Shown here: piece by piece, positions 1 through 6,239 of the stretch | Layout: each line of letters begins with the position of its first letter | How positions within the stretch are numbered: the first letter of the stretch is position 1 | Assembly (NCBI GenBank): GCA_040235565.1 | Contig: JBECLA010000032.1 | Location: forward strand, 1 to 13,610 | DNA length: 13,610 bases | Direction: 5' to 3' | From: JAHEIJ01 sp040235565 | Lineage (GTDB): Bacteria; Pseudomonadota; Gammaproteobacteria; UBA6429; Thiohalophilaceae | The notes under the pieces: model-generated | Database searches by the model: none | Told to the model about the DNA's origin: nothing | The model's input: only the letters and a program-made list of their open reading frames with translations | Program-made: the position numbers and the translations under genes

Positions 1-240
1 CGCCATTGCCTGCACGGCTGCGCCCATATCATGCTCGCCCGCAGCACTTGCCGCCGGCAGATGTTGACGGAAAACGCCCACTGCCCCGAGCTTCCGCAGC
101 ACCTCTTCGGGATAATATCCCTCCAGGTCGATCTTCACGGTCAGTGGCTTTAACTCCTGATCAACGATCTCCCGGGTTGAAGCCAGTAACGCCTCAACAG
201 ATATCAATGCATCAGGTACAGAGGGTGCGAAATTGCTCAT
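1..240 (-). CDS. Acyl-CoA dehydrogenase-like flavoprotein, N-terminal 80 residues (runs off left edge)
   Basis: Partial gene; only the first 80 codons are in the window and the frame is open to base 1. The ATG at 240 follows a good ribosome binding site (GAGGA, 7 nt before the start). The visible residues fit the N-terminal helical region of acyl-CoA dehydrogenase-fold flavoproteins: a helix with E-I-V-D-Q-E, then Y-Y-P-E-E-V-L-R-K-L-G-A-V-G-V-F, then an alanine-rich stretch. That fold includes true acyl-CoA dehydrogenases and also SfnB/DszC-type enzymes acting on organosulfur compounds. No catalytic or FAD-binding residue is visible, so the reaction cannot be assigned. It lies 25 bp downstream of the OsmC-family gene on the same strand and is almost certainly cotranscribed with it from the sigma-54 promoter at 861-876. 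The family call is moderately sure; an organosulfur role is inferred from context only. Confidence 0.65.
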   Translation of the reverse strand, partial: MSNFAPSVPDALISVEALLASTREIVDQELKPLTVKIDLEGYYPEEVLRKLGAVGVFRQHLPAASAAGEHDMGAAVQAMA

Positions 241-265
241 CAAATAGTCCTCAAGTCTCAATGAT

Positions 266-814
266 TCAGGCGGATGTGACTTCCACTTCGACGTTGTTAC
301 GGAGCGTATTGGCAACCGGCGACCAGACATTGGAATGACTGATAAGCTCGTCAATTTCTTCCTTCGGAGCATCGCCTTCCGCATCGATTTTTACCCGCAC
401 TGCTGAAAAACCCAGCGTTTTGGCTTCATCCAGATCACCCGTTCCCCACACTGCGGTCACGTTGATGTCACCTTCGAGTTCCAGTTCCAGCTTGCTCAGC
501 TTGATACCACGGGCGGTGGCATTGGCATGTACGCCAACGGCCAGGCAGGCACCCAGCGAGGCCAGTACCGCTTCCGACGGATTGGGGGCATTATCTTCAC
601 CCAGGAGATGGGGCGGCTCATCGATCAGCATGGGTGCCAGATCACGCACATAGGTCTGCATACGGAACTGCCCCTCGCAGACGGTTTTGGCTTTCAGGGT
701 GACCACCGCATCCGGATTGGCCTTGCCTTTCTCACCCAGGGCCTGCAGGCCATCTGAATCCAGTGGGCGCAGACAGCTCATGGATTTCGCAATAGTTTGT
801 GGGTTGCTGCTCAT
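266..814 (-). CDS. OsmC-family protein with a single conserved cysteine
   Basis: 182 residues. The OsmC/Ohr fold is recognised from the P-N-P-S-E-A-V-L-A-S-L-G-A-C-L-A-V-G-V-H-A segment, with the first family cysteine at residue 90 at the head of the central helix, and the C-terminal S-P-V-A-N-T-L motif. Classical OsmC and Ohr proteins are thiol peroxidases that reduce organic hydroperoxides with a pair of cysteines. Here the second position is Ser165 (W-S-P-V-A-N-T-L), so the usual disulfide cycle is not possible; Cys14 and Cys46 lie elsewhere. The start ATG at 814 has GGAGA 9 nt upstream. It is the first gene of the unit that continues into the acyl-CoA-dehydrogenase-like gene, and has its own sigma-54 promoter (861-876), an IHF site (896-908) and an operator (951-967). 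A thiol or persulfide-handling role beside a rhodanese is plausible but inferred. Family call is firm; function is not. Confidence 0.88.
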   Translation of the reverse strand: MSSNPQTIAKSMSCLRPLDSDGLQALGEKGKANPDAVVTLKAKTVCEGQFRMQTYVRDLAPMLIDEPPHLLGEDNAPNPSEAVLASLGACLAVGVHANATARGIKLSKLELELEGDINVTAVWGTGDLDEAKTLGFSAVRVKIDAEGDAPKEEIDELISHSNVWSPVANTLRNNVEVEVTSA

Positions 815-860
815 AAGATAAGTCTCCAGTTAATGATTTGGTTAACGTCACTGGAGATAG

Positions 861-876
861 AGCAATGGCTGTGCCA
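861..876 (-). promoter_or_regulatory. Sigma-54 (-24/-12) promoter of the osmC-like operon
   Basis: On the minus strand this reads TGGCACAGCCATTGCT, against the RpoN consensus TGGCACG-N4-TTGCW; only one specified base differs, and the GG (-24) and GC (-12) elements are exactly spaced. Transcription should start near 850, giving a leader of about 36 nt that contains the GGAGA ribosome binding site. Confidence 0.88.
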
Positions 877-895
877 GGATTGATTAAACTTTTAT

Positions 896-908
896 AATCA
901 ACAAGTTA
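896..908 (+). promoter_or_regulatory. IHF-type binding site between operator and sigma-54 promoter
   Basis: The sequence AATCAACAAGTTA matches the IHF consensus WATCAANNNNTTR at every specified position. It lies between the sigma-54 promoter (861-876) and the activator operator (951-967), where IHF commonly bends DNA so that a bound activator can touch the polymerase. The binding itself is inferred. Confidence 0.65.
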
Positions 909-950
909 CACCAAACAGGCACGTAATGGTCGGATGGGACGCGCGCACTT

Positions 951-967
951 TGTCGACAATGTCGGCA
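951..967 (+). promoter_or_regulatory. Activator operator, site C (osmC-like operon)
   Basis: The 17-mer TGTCGACAATGTCGGCA consists of two 8-bp half-sites separated by one base. It matches the ideal TGTCGACA-N-TGTCGACA at 15 of 16 positions. The half-site is itself a palindrome, so the site is both a direct and an inverted repeat. Its centre is about 97 bp upstream of the -12 element of the osmC-like promoter, as expected for an upstream activating sequence of a sigma-54 activator. Confidence 0.75.
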
Positions 968-1035
968 ACGAATCAACAATTTGTTCGCTTTGTCCTGTTG
1001 CTGGCAGGTTGAATCTTCGCGCTGCCGTGAAAACA

Positions 1036-2652
1036 TCACATCACTTCAAGTTCAAGCTTCTTGATGCGATATCGTAACTGGCGGGGCGTCATGCCGAGGC
1101 TAATGGCGGCGCGCGTCTTGTTACCCTGGTTTCGTTCCAGGGCGTCGAGAATGACATCTCCTTCATCTTCTCGCACCTTGAGATAGGGCCGCAGGCCATC
1201 GATGACTGGGCCCGCGTTGCTTCTTTCCCGGGATGGGTGTGCATTGTGAAGCGAGGGAGGTGAGGCAGCAGACTGGCTGGTATCCGGATGGTTAATCCCC
1301 TCTTCCTCGACCAGAATCTTCTTGATCAGCTCGGCCGAAATCCGGCTATCGGTGCTCATCAGCACCGCGCGTTTCACCAGGTTTTCCAATTGCCGAATAT
1401 TACCAGGCCAGGGATAGCCATCCAGCATTTCGACCGCACCCGGCGCAAAGCTCAGGTTGCGTTCATACTCCTGGTTGGTGATATTCAGGAAGTACCTTGC
1501 CAGGATCGGAATATCTCCCTGTCTCGCGCGTAACGGCGGCAAGCGAATGGGAAACACATTCAGGCGGTAAAAGAGATCCAGACGGAACTTGTTATCATTC
1601 ACCGCTTCCTGGAGATTCTTGTGTGTCGCCGCCAGGATGCGCACATCAACCGGGATGTCCTTGCTGCTGCCGACCCGCTGGATAACCTTGTGCTCCAGCA
1701 CTTTCAAGAGTTTGGCCTGAAGATCAAGATCAAGGTCACCGATTTCATCGAGAAACAGGGTGCCTCCCGAGGCCAGTTCGATCTTTCCCCGTTTCATGCT
1801 GTTGGCACCGGTAAAGGCGCCTTTCTCGTGACCAAACAGTTCTGATTCGATCAGCGAGGCAGGTATCGCTGCACAGTTGATACTGACAAATGGCCCTTCA
1901 GCACGATCACTGGCCAGATGTTGCATGCGTGCAAAACGTTCCTTGCCCGTGCCCGACTCACCAAGTAGCAGCACGGTGGTACTGGTTTTGGCGACCTGCA
2001 GGGACTGCTGGATCGCCTGTTGCAAGGCGGGGCTCTGCCCCATAATGCCGTAACGGGCGCCTTTGCTTTCCAGCTTGTTTTTCAGCAGCTGGTTTTCTGA
2101 AATGAGTTGTGCCGTATGCTCGGCGACCAATTCATTGACCCGCAATATCTGGCCAATAAAGGTTGCCAGCACCTGGAGCAAGGCGACGTCCCGTTGAAAG
2201 GGGCGTTCCCGCTGTCGCAGCCGGTGCACCGCAAGCACCCCGGCCGGGAACTCCTCCATCACAATGGGAACGGCAATAAAGGCAACCGCCTCATCGGGAA
2301 GTGTCGTCCTGTCGACGGCGCGCGCCAGATAGGTGGGTTCATCATCAATGTCCTGGATCAGGGCCAGCTGCCCTGTCTGGAAGACTTTCCCTGTTACGCC
2401 TTCGCCAATCACATAACGTCCCCGTGATCGTTCTGCCTCGGTGAGCCCGTAGGCAAAACTGATCTCCAGCTCACCACTTTCGGTTGAAGGCAGTAATACC
2501 CGCCCCCGGTTGAGTCCGAGCAACTGGGATAATAATCGCAGAATACCCCGAATCGCCGGCTCCGGATCGGTAGAGCGGGTAATCAGCCGGGCGGCCTCCT
2601 GTAACACCAGCAACTCGGATTCAGGGGTATTTGCGATTGATAGCTTGTTCAT
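1036..2652 (-). CDS. NifA-type sigma-54-dependent transcriptional activator (GAF, AAA+, Fis HTH)
   Basis: 538 residues, a complete bacterial enhancer-binding protein. An N-terminal GAF-like sensor domain spans about 15-172, followed by a short helical linker (about 174-196). The AAA+ domain has Walker A G-E-S-G-T-G-K-E (231-238), the sigma-54 contact loop G-A-F-T-G-A (279-284 region), Walker B G-G-T-L-F-L-D-E (296-303) and W-P-G-N-I-R-Q-L-E-N (415-424). A low-complexity linker (about 453-482) leads to a C-terminal Fis-type helix-turn-helix with G-M-T-P-R-Q-L-R-Y-R-I (520-530), a form typical of NifA, VnfA and AnfA. No nitrogenase gene is nearby, so the NifA-like architecture does not imply nitrogen fixation. 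The nearby sigma-54 promoters sharing one operator make this the obvious local activator. The start at 2652 has AGGA 7 nt upstream, inside operator site A. The GAF ligand is unknown. Confidence 0.93.
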   Translation of the reverse strand: MNKLSIANTPESELLVLQEAARLITRSTDPEPAIRGILRLLSQLLGLNRGRVLLPSTESGELEISFAYGLTEAERSRGRYVIGEGVTGKVFQTGQLALIQDIDDEPTYLARAVDRTTLPDEAVAFIAVPIVMEEFPAGVLAVHRLRQRERPFQRDVALLQVLATFIGQILRVNELVAEHTAQLISENQLLKNKLESKGARYGIMGQSPALQQAIQQSLQVAKTSTTVLLLGESGTGKERFARMQHLASDRAEGPFVSINCAAIPASLIESELFGHEKGAFTGANSMKRGKIELASGGTLFLDEIGDLDLDLQAKLLKVLEHKVIQRVGSSKDIPVDVRILAATHKNLQEAVNDNKFRLDLFYRLNVFPIRLPPLRARQGDIPILARYFLNITNQEYERNLSFAPGAVEMLDGYPWPGNIRQLENLVKRAVLMSTDSRISAELIKKILVEEEGINHPDTSQSAASPPSLHNAHPSRERSNAGPVIDGLRPYLKVREDEGDVILDALERNQGNKTRAAISLGMTPRQLRYRIKKLELEVM

Positions 2653-2659
2653 GGCCCAT

Positions 2660-2676
2660 TCCTGACAATGTCGACA
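2660..2676 (-). promoter_or_regulatory. Activator operator, site A, covering the ribosome binding site of the activator gene
   Basis: On the minus strand this reads TGTCGACATTGTCAGGA: one perfect TGTCGACA half-site and a degenerate second half (13 of 16 positions overall). It lies 7 bp upstream of the activator ATG and includes its AGGA ribosome binding site. If the sigma-54-like element at 2690-2705 is used, the operator is centred near +12. That position suits repression (negative autoregulation) better than activation; this is inferred. Confidence 0.6.
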
Positions 2677-2689
2677 TTAATGGTTCCAA

Positions 2690-2705
2690 AGCAAGTCTCG
2701 GGCCA
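2690..2705 (-). promoter_or_regulatory. Possible sigma-54 promoter of the activator gene
   Basis: On the minus strand this reads TGGCCCGAGACTTGCT, one mismatch to TGGCACG-N4-TTGCW with correct GG/GC spacing. The predicted start is near 2679, 27 nt before the ATG. No good operator lies upstream of it, unlike the other sigma-54 promoters here, so it could be a chance match. I saw no convincing sigma-70 promoter in the same 185-bp gap. Confidence 0.45.
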
Positions 2706-2726
2706 GCTGCAAAAGAGAAAGCAATA

Positions 2727-2743
2727 CAGGTGGTTATCACCTG
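2727..2743 (-). terminator. Weak hairpin downstream of the transporter operon
   Basis: A perfect 6-bp inverted repeat CAGGTG / CACCTG with a 5-nt loop lies in the gap between the permease gene and the activator gene. On the minus strand it is followed by a T-rich stretch (TATTGCTTTCTCTTTT). It could attenuate or end transcription of the transporter operon, but the stem is short and the T tract is interrupted. Confidence 0.25.
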
Positions 2744-2837
2744 GTAATAAAGCTCAGCGCACAGCAATGCACCACTCGATGGAGGTTTCGCCATCAAATG
2801 CACAAAACAGGTGCGACCTCCCTCCTATCATTGGCGA

Positions 2838-3680
2838 CTAGTCCTGCTGATGCCAGCTGAAGCGTTTGATCAGGCTGACACATATGCCGTCGAGAAAGAA
2901 TCCGATGACACCAATCACCACCACCATGGCAGCCAGGGTATCGTACTCCAGCGTGTCTCTGGCATCGTTGATGGCATAACCAAGACCACTGGTTACGCCG
3001 AGATATTCCGCCGGAACCAGCACAATCCAGGCAACACCCACGGCCAGGCGAATCCCGGCAAAAATGTCCTGACCGATAGCCGGCAAAATAATCCGCTGCA
3101 GCATCTGGCTACCATCCGCTCCCAGGTTTTTGGCAACCTTGAACCATAATGGATCAATCCGGCGTACTCCCTGGGCGGTCGAGAACAGGACTGGCCAGAC
3201 AGCGGCAATGGCAATCAGAAACACGATGGCACTATCCCAGCTGGCAAAGGCCAGTACCGCCACGGGCATCCACGCCAGTGGCGAGATCATGCGCAGAAAC
3301 TGGAACGGGACATGGGTGATCTCACGCACGCTGGCATAGAGTCCAACCGTAACACCCACGGGGACGCCAACCACCACTGCCCAAAGCAGGCCCAGGCCAA
3401 TACGTTCCAGACTGGGTGCCGTAGCCTGCCAGACATAGCCGTTAGCCAACAGTTCAAGGAGGCGGGAAAATGCGGGCGCGGGCGCAAAATCGGCAAAGGA
3501 TTCGGTATCCGGGTTGGTGGCGATGGCCCAGCCACCCAGCCACCAGATAACCAGAAGCACAAACATGCCGATTGCCGGGTAGGCCAGAATTGACAACATC
3601 ACCCGGCCAAGTCGAGCCCAGTCGACGCTGCCCGCCGGGGCAGCGAGGCGACCGGACATAATGGACCCGGTTACACTCAT
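2838..3680 (-). CDS. ABC transporter permease, NitT/TauT (SsuC/TauC/NrtB) type
   Basis: 280 residues, an inner-membrane permease that should form a homodimer with the ATPase encoded upstream. Hydrophobic segments are visible near residues 30-52, 95-118, 125-150, 153-170, 208-228 and 247-270. The cytoplasmic coupling (EAA) motif appears as K-N-L-G-A-D-G-S-Q-M-L-Q-R-I-I-L-P, and the segment G-V-A-W-I-V-L-V-P-A-E-Y-L-G-V-T-S-G-L-G-Y-A is characteristic of the nitrate/sulfonate/taurine permease family. The start codon overlaps the stop of the binding-protein gene in an ATGA, indicating translational coupling. It is the last gene of the ATPase-binding protein-permease operon. The family includes importers of nitrate, bicarbonate, cyanate, sulfonates and pyrimidine precursors, so the substrate is not fixed by this protein. 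Confidence 0.93.
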   Translation of the reverse strand: MSVTGSIMSGRLAAPAGSVDWARLGRVMLSILAYPAIGMFVLLVIWWLGGWAIATNPDTESFADFAPAPAFSRLLELLANGYVWQATAPSLERIGLGLLWAVVVGVPVGVTVGLYASVREITHVPFQFLRMISPLAWMPVAVLAFASWDSAIVFLIAIAAVWPVLFSTAQGVRRIDPLWFKVAKNLGADGSQMLQRIILPAIGQDIFAGIRLAVGVAWIVLVPAEYLGVTSGLGYAINDARDTLEYDTLAAMVVVIGVIGFFLDGICVSLIKRFSWHQQD

Positions 3681-4915
3681 ATTTTTACCACTTCTTCACG
3701 TTCATACGGGTTGGCGGGATCAACGCCCGGCGCGGTTTCCCAGCCCTTGTATTTTTCCATCGCCAGCTTGACGTGCTTGTAGTCAACCAGATCGTCGGCC
3801 ACAAATTTTGGATCCAGTCCGTCCAGGAATGTTTTGTCACCGCCCACCAGCGTTTGATTCATGGATTCCACGATTAGCCTGGTCGCAGAGGGATAGGGAT
3901 AGGGTGAAAAGTCGATCCGGCCATTCCCGAATTCAGCCTTGTTGCGAATTGCATGGGGCTGTTCGTAATTTGCTTCATCATAGTAAGTCATGGCACGAAC
4001 CACGGCCTTACCTGGCATGGGAAGATACTTCTTGCCATCCCTGGACATCATCATGGCCACCTCTTCCTTGTTTTCCTGCGCGTAGATTTCAGCCCGCACG
4101 ATGGCATTCATCACCTTCTGGGTCCACTCGGGCCTGGCAGCTACGGTCTGTTCGTTCATACATACGACGCAACAGGGATGGTTTTTCCACATATCGCCGG
4201 TAAAACGCAACATCTTGCCGCCTGCCTTGAGTTCCCCGAAGGCATTAAAGGGTTCCGCCACAATGAAGGCATCAATTTTCTTTGCCGCCAGGGCAGGAGG
4301 CATATCCGGTGGCGGCATGATCATCAGGTTGACCTCATCCTTGGCCAATGGGGCACTCTGATCCTTGATTACCGGTGTGAGGCCCGCACTGCGTAATCCC
4401 ATTTGTAACACGATGTTATGCATGGAATACCAGTAAGGCACGGCGATCTGCATCCCACCCAGATCCTTGAAGTCTTGCGCGCCGGTGTGTTTCCCGACAA
4501 TCAGGGCGGAACCATTAATATGTGCCCAGGACATGATTTTGACCGGAAACTTATTGTTATAGCGCATCCACACCGGAATTGGCTTGAGCAGATGAACGAG
4601 GTTGAACTTGCCTGCGGCGAAACCTTCTACCAACGGTGACCAGCCGCGTATCAGCGTGGGTTTCTCGGCCTTGAGTCCCTCATCCTCGAAAAATCCCATC
4701 CCGTGGGCGACCAGCAGTGCGGTTGCATCAGTGATGGGTAAATAACCGATACGCACAACTTCATCGTCCGGCGGTGTGGTATTGGCAAGGCTCATGCCGG
4801 GCATCGTCATGCCGGCCGCAAGCCCGCCCATGGCCAACATGTCAAGCATGAAGTCACGGCGACTCATCTCATGTTTAAACACGTACTCTAGTTCATCGTC
4901 TTTTTTGTCAGTCAT
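3677..4915 (-). CDS. Tat-exported NMT1/SsuA-like substrate-binding protein of the ABC transporter
   Basis: 412 residues. A 16-residue N-terminal extension precedes a twin-arginine signal, S-R-R-D-F-M at 18-23, then a moderately hydrophobic stretch (24-41) and a likely signal peptidase I site after S-L-A at 44. The protein is therefore probably exported folded through Tat. The mature part begins with R-I-G-Y-L-P-I-T-D-A-T, typical of the NMT1/NrtA/TauA binding-protein fold, and continues with a family-like segment (I-D-A-F-I-V-A-E-P-F-N near 214-224). A cysteine cluster sits at 248, 249 and 252. No lipobox is seen. The start at 4915 has GGGA about 9 nt upstream and keeps the signal's N-region. 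It lies 30 bp downstream of the ATPase gene and overlaps the permease gene by 4 bp. The ligand is unknown: sulfonate, nitrate-like anion, cyanate/thiocyanate or a heterocycle are all possible. Confidence 0.9.
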   Translation of the reverse strand: MTDKKDDELEYVFKHEMSRRDFMLDMLAMGGLAAGMTMPGMSLANTTPPDDEVVRIGYLPITDATALLVAHGMGFFEDEGLKAEKPTLIRGWSPLVEGFAAGKFNLVHLLKPIPVWMRYNNKFPVKIMSWAHINGSALIVGKHTGAQDFKDLGGMQIAVPYWYSMHNIVLQMGLRSAGLTPVIKDQSAPLAKDEVNLMIMPPPDMPPALAAKKIDAFIVAEPFNAFGELKAGGKMLRFTGDMWKNHPCCVVCMNEQTVAARPEWTQKVMNAIVRAEIYAQENKEEVAMMMSRDGKKYLPMPGKAVVRAMTYYDEANYEQPHAIRNKAEFGNGRIDFSPYPYPSATRLIVESMNQTLVGGDKTFLDGLDPKFVADDLVDYKHVKLAMEKYKGWETAPGVDPANPYEREEVVKI

Positions 4916-4945
4916 GGTTCAGTTCCCGTTAGAGGTTGAGGTTAG

Positions 4946-5755
4946 TCAAGCAGCGGCCTGCTGCGAGTCGTTACTTTCTGTTTCTGAATTCTGATTCGGT
5001 GAGGGTTCTGGCTTGTGCTTGACCAGGTTTTCGAACTGCTTCATGAGTTCTTCGCGTTTGCTGTTGAATTCATCCGAAGCACGGTTGCGAGGAAATGGAA
5101 GCTCAACATTCATCTCGCCGATGATGCGACCCGGATTGTCGGACATAATCAGGACGCGGTCCGCCATGGCCACAGCCTCATCGATGTCATGCGTGACTAT
5201 CACCAGGGTCAATTTCTCCTGGGTGGCGATTTGCGCGACTTCGTCCTGCAAGCTGGAACGGGTAAAGGCATCCAGCGCTGAAAACGGTTCATCCAGTAAT
5301 AACAGTTCCGGTGAGGTGGCCAGCGAGCGGGCCAGGGCCACACGTTGCTGTTGCCCGCCGGAAAGGCTCTGGACATTTGCATCCGCCTTGTCACTCAGGC
5401 CGACCATCTCGAGGAGAGACTCGATTTTTTGAGGATCCTTTTGTCCATTGAAGACCAGACCCAGCTCGGCATTCTGCCGCACGTTCATCCAGGGATAGAG
5501 CGAAGGTTTCTGAAACATCATGTTCCATTTCGCACTGGGCTTGGTGATCTGGTGGCCACGGATACGGACACATCCTTCGGAAGGTATCAACAAACCCGCC
5601 AACATATGCAACAAGGTTGATTTGCCGCAGCCGCTCCGCCCAATCAGGGCAATTTTTTCACCGGGTTGTATAGACAGCTCGATGTCCTTGAGCGTCGGCG
5701 CCGGTTGACCTTTAAAAGTGTGCGTAATGAAATCAATACTGATATTGGCACTCAT
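4946..5755 (-). CDS. ABC transporter ATP-binding protein, NitT/TauT (SsuB/TauB/NrtD) type
   Basis: 269 residues from the chosen start. Walker A is G-R-S-G-C-G-K-S-T (39-47), the signature is L-S-G-G-Q (131-135), Walker B is L-L-L-L-D-E-P (151-157) and the switch histidine is in T-H-D (188-190). The Q-loop segment M-F-Q-K-P-S-L-Y-P-W-M is typical of nitrate/sulfonate/taurine importers. A hydrophilic tail of about 30 residues rich in E, S, N and Q follows the domain. The start at 5755 is preferred over an in-frame ATG at 5773, because it has GAGG 8 nt upstream and matches the family N-terminus, whereas 5773 lies only about 6 nt after the predicted transcription start. It is the first gene of the transporter operon, driven by the sigma-54 promoter at 5790-5805. 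Confidence 0.93.
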   Translation of the reverse strand: MSANISIDFITHTFKGQPAPTLKDIELSIQPGEKIALIGRSGCGKSTLLHMLAGLLIPSEGCVRIRGHQITKPSAKWNMMFQKPSLYPWMNVRQNAELGLVFNGQKDPQKIESLLEMVGLSDKADANVQSLSGGQQQRVALARSLATSPELLLLDEPFSALDAFTRSSLQDEVAQIATQEKLTLVIVTHDIDEAVAMADRVLIMSDNPGRIIGEMNVELPFPRNRASDEFNSKREELMKQFENLVKHKPEPSPNQNSETESNDSQQAAA

Positions 5756-5789
5756 GACAAAACCTCGATACACGTTTGTGAGGAAATAT

Positions 5790-5805
5790 TGCAGGGATCA
5801 TGCCA
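5790..5805 (-). promoter_or_regulatory. Sigma-54 (-24/-12) promoter of the transporter operon
   Basis: On the minus strand this reads TGGCATGATCCCTGCA, two mismatches to TGGCACG-N4-TTGCW, with the GG and GC elements intact and correctly spaced. Transcription should start near 5779, which leaves a 24-nt leader for the ATG at 5755 and argues against the ATG at 5773. Confidence 0.78.
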
Positions 5806-5869
5806 GCAGGAAAACCCGTTGAAATCCAGGCGGATTGTGTTGCGTCGGGTTTTGCGGTGTCGTCCAAAG

Positions 5870-5886
5870 TGTCCACATTGTCGACT
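5870..5886 (-). promoter_or_regulatory. Activator operator, site D (transporter operon)
   Basis: On the minus strand this reads AGTCGACAATGTGGACA, 14 of 16 positions of TGTCGACA-N-TGTCGACA, with one mismatch per half-site. Its centre lies about 87 bp upstream of the -12 element of the transporter promoter. A further perfect inverted repeat TTTGT-TAG-ACAAA abuts it at 5886-5898 and may be a degenerate extra half-site. Confidence 0.68.
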
Positions 5887-6144
5887 TTGTTAGACAAACG
5901 CGGCCCAGGGCGGGTGATTGTCAGGTCATCGTTTGCACAGCGTCACAATGAAGACAGCTTGCCCGGGAAGACCTCCTCCGGAAATGCGAACTCTGTCTGC
6001 CATTGACTTCAGCCTGAACCTGGACAAGGAAGCCAAGCTGGCATTTGTTATCAGGCTTACAGAATCTACTTTGCGATTTCCGTCTCAATTGAAATATTCA
6101 TATTTAGAATTTCTTTAGCCACTTCCATAACCATCCTTATGCAA

Positions 6145-6161
6145 TGTCGACACTGCTGACA
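6145..6161 (+). promoter_or_regulatory. Activator operator, site B (rhodanese gene)
   Basis: TGTCGACACTGCTGACA matches TGTCGACA-N-TGTCGACA at 14 of 16 positions; the first half-site is perfect. Its centre lies about 85 bp upstream of the -12 element of the rhodanese promoter, close to the spacing at the transporter promoter. Confidence 0.7.
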
Positions 6162-6223
6162 TTGCCAGCCGCTTTGTTCCCCTCACGCACTGAAAATCCG
6201 GCATGACATCATTAATCGTATCG

Positions 6224-6239
6224 TGGCATAACTATTGCA
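6224..6239 (+). promoter_or_regulatory. Sigma-54 (-24/-12) promoter of the rhodanese gene
   Basis: TGGCATAACTATTGCA matches TGGCACG-N4-TTGCW except at two positions (C and G at the end of the -24 block). The -12 element TTGCA is perfect. Transcription should start near 6250, about 31 nt before the ATG at 6281. This places in-frame upstream codons (from 6203) outside the transcript. Confidence 0.85.

Noticed and set aside
6..338. 110-codon plus-strand open frame at the left edge.
   Set aside because: It lies opposite the acyl-CoA-dehydrogenase-like gene and the end of the OsmC gene; its product is low-complexity with no family features.
975..985. Palindrome AACAATTTGTT near operator C.
   Set aside because: It is short and AT-rich, not shared by the other control regions, and does not match the operator half-site.
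1036..2652. The activator as a true NifA controlling nitrogen fixation.
   Set aside because: No nif genes are in the window, the operator differs from TGT-N10-ACA by spacing and core, and the linked genes are transport and sulfur-transfer functions.
5756..5773. Alternative upstream start (six extra codons) for the transporter ATPase.
   Set aside because: It lies about 6 nt after the predicted sigma-54 transcription start and lacks a Shine-Dalgarno sequence, whereas 5755 has GAGG and matches the family start.
5918..6118. Open frame of 66 codons between the transporter and rhodanese genes.
   Set aside because: It has no clear ribosome binding site at any of its ATG codons, no recognisable domain, and lies in a divergent control region just upstream of operator B. 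A small gene cannot be fully excluded, but nothing supports it.
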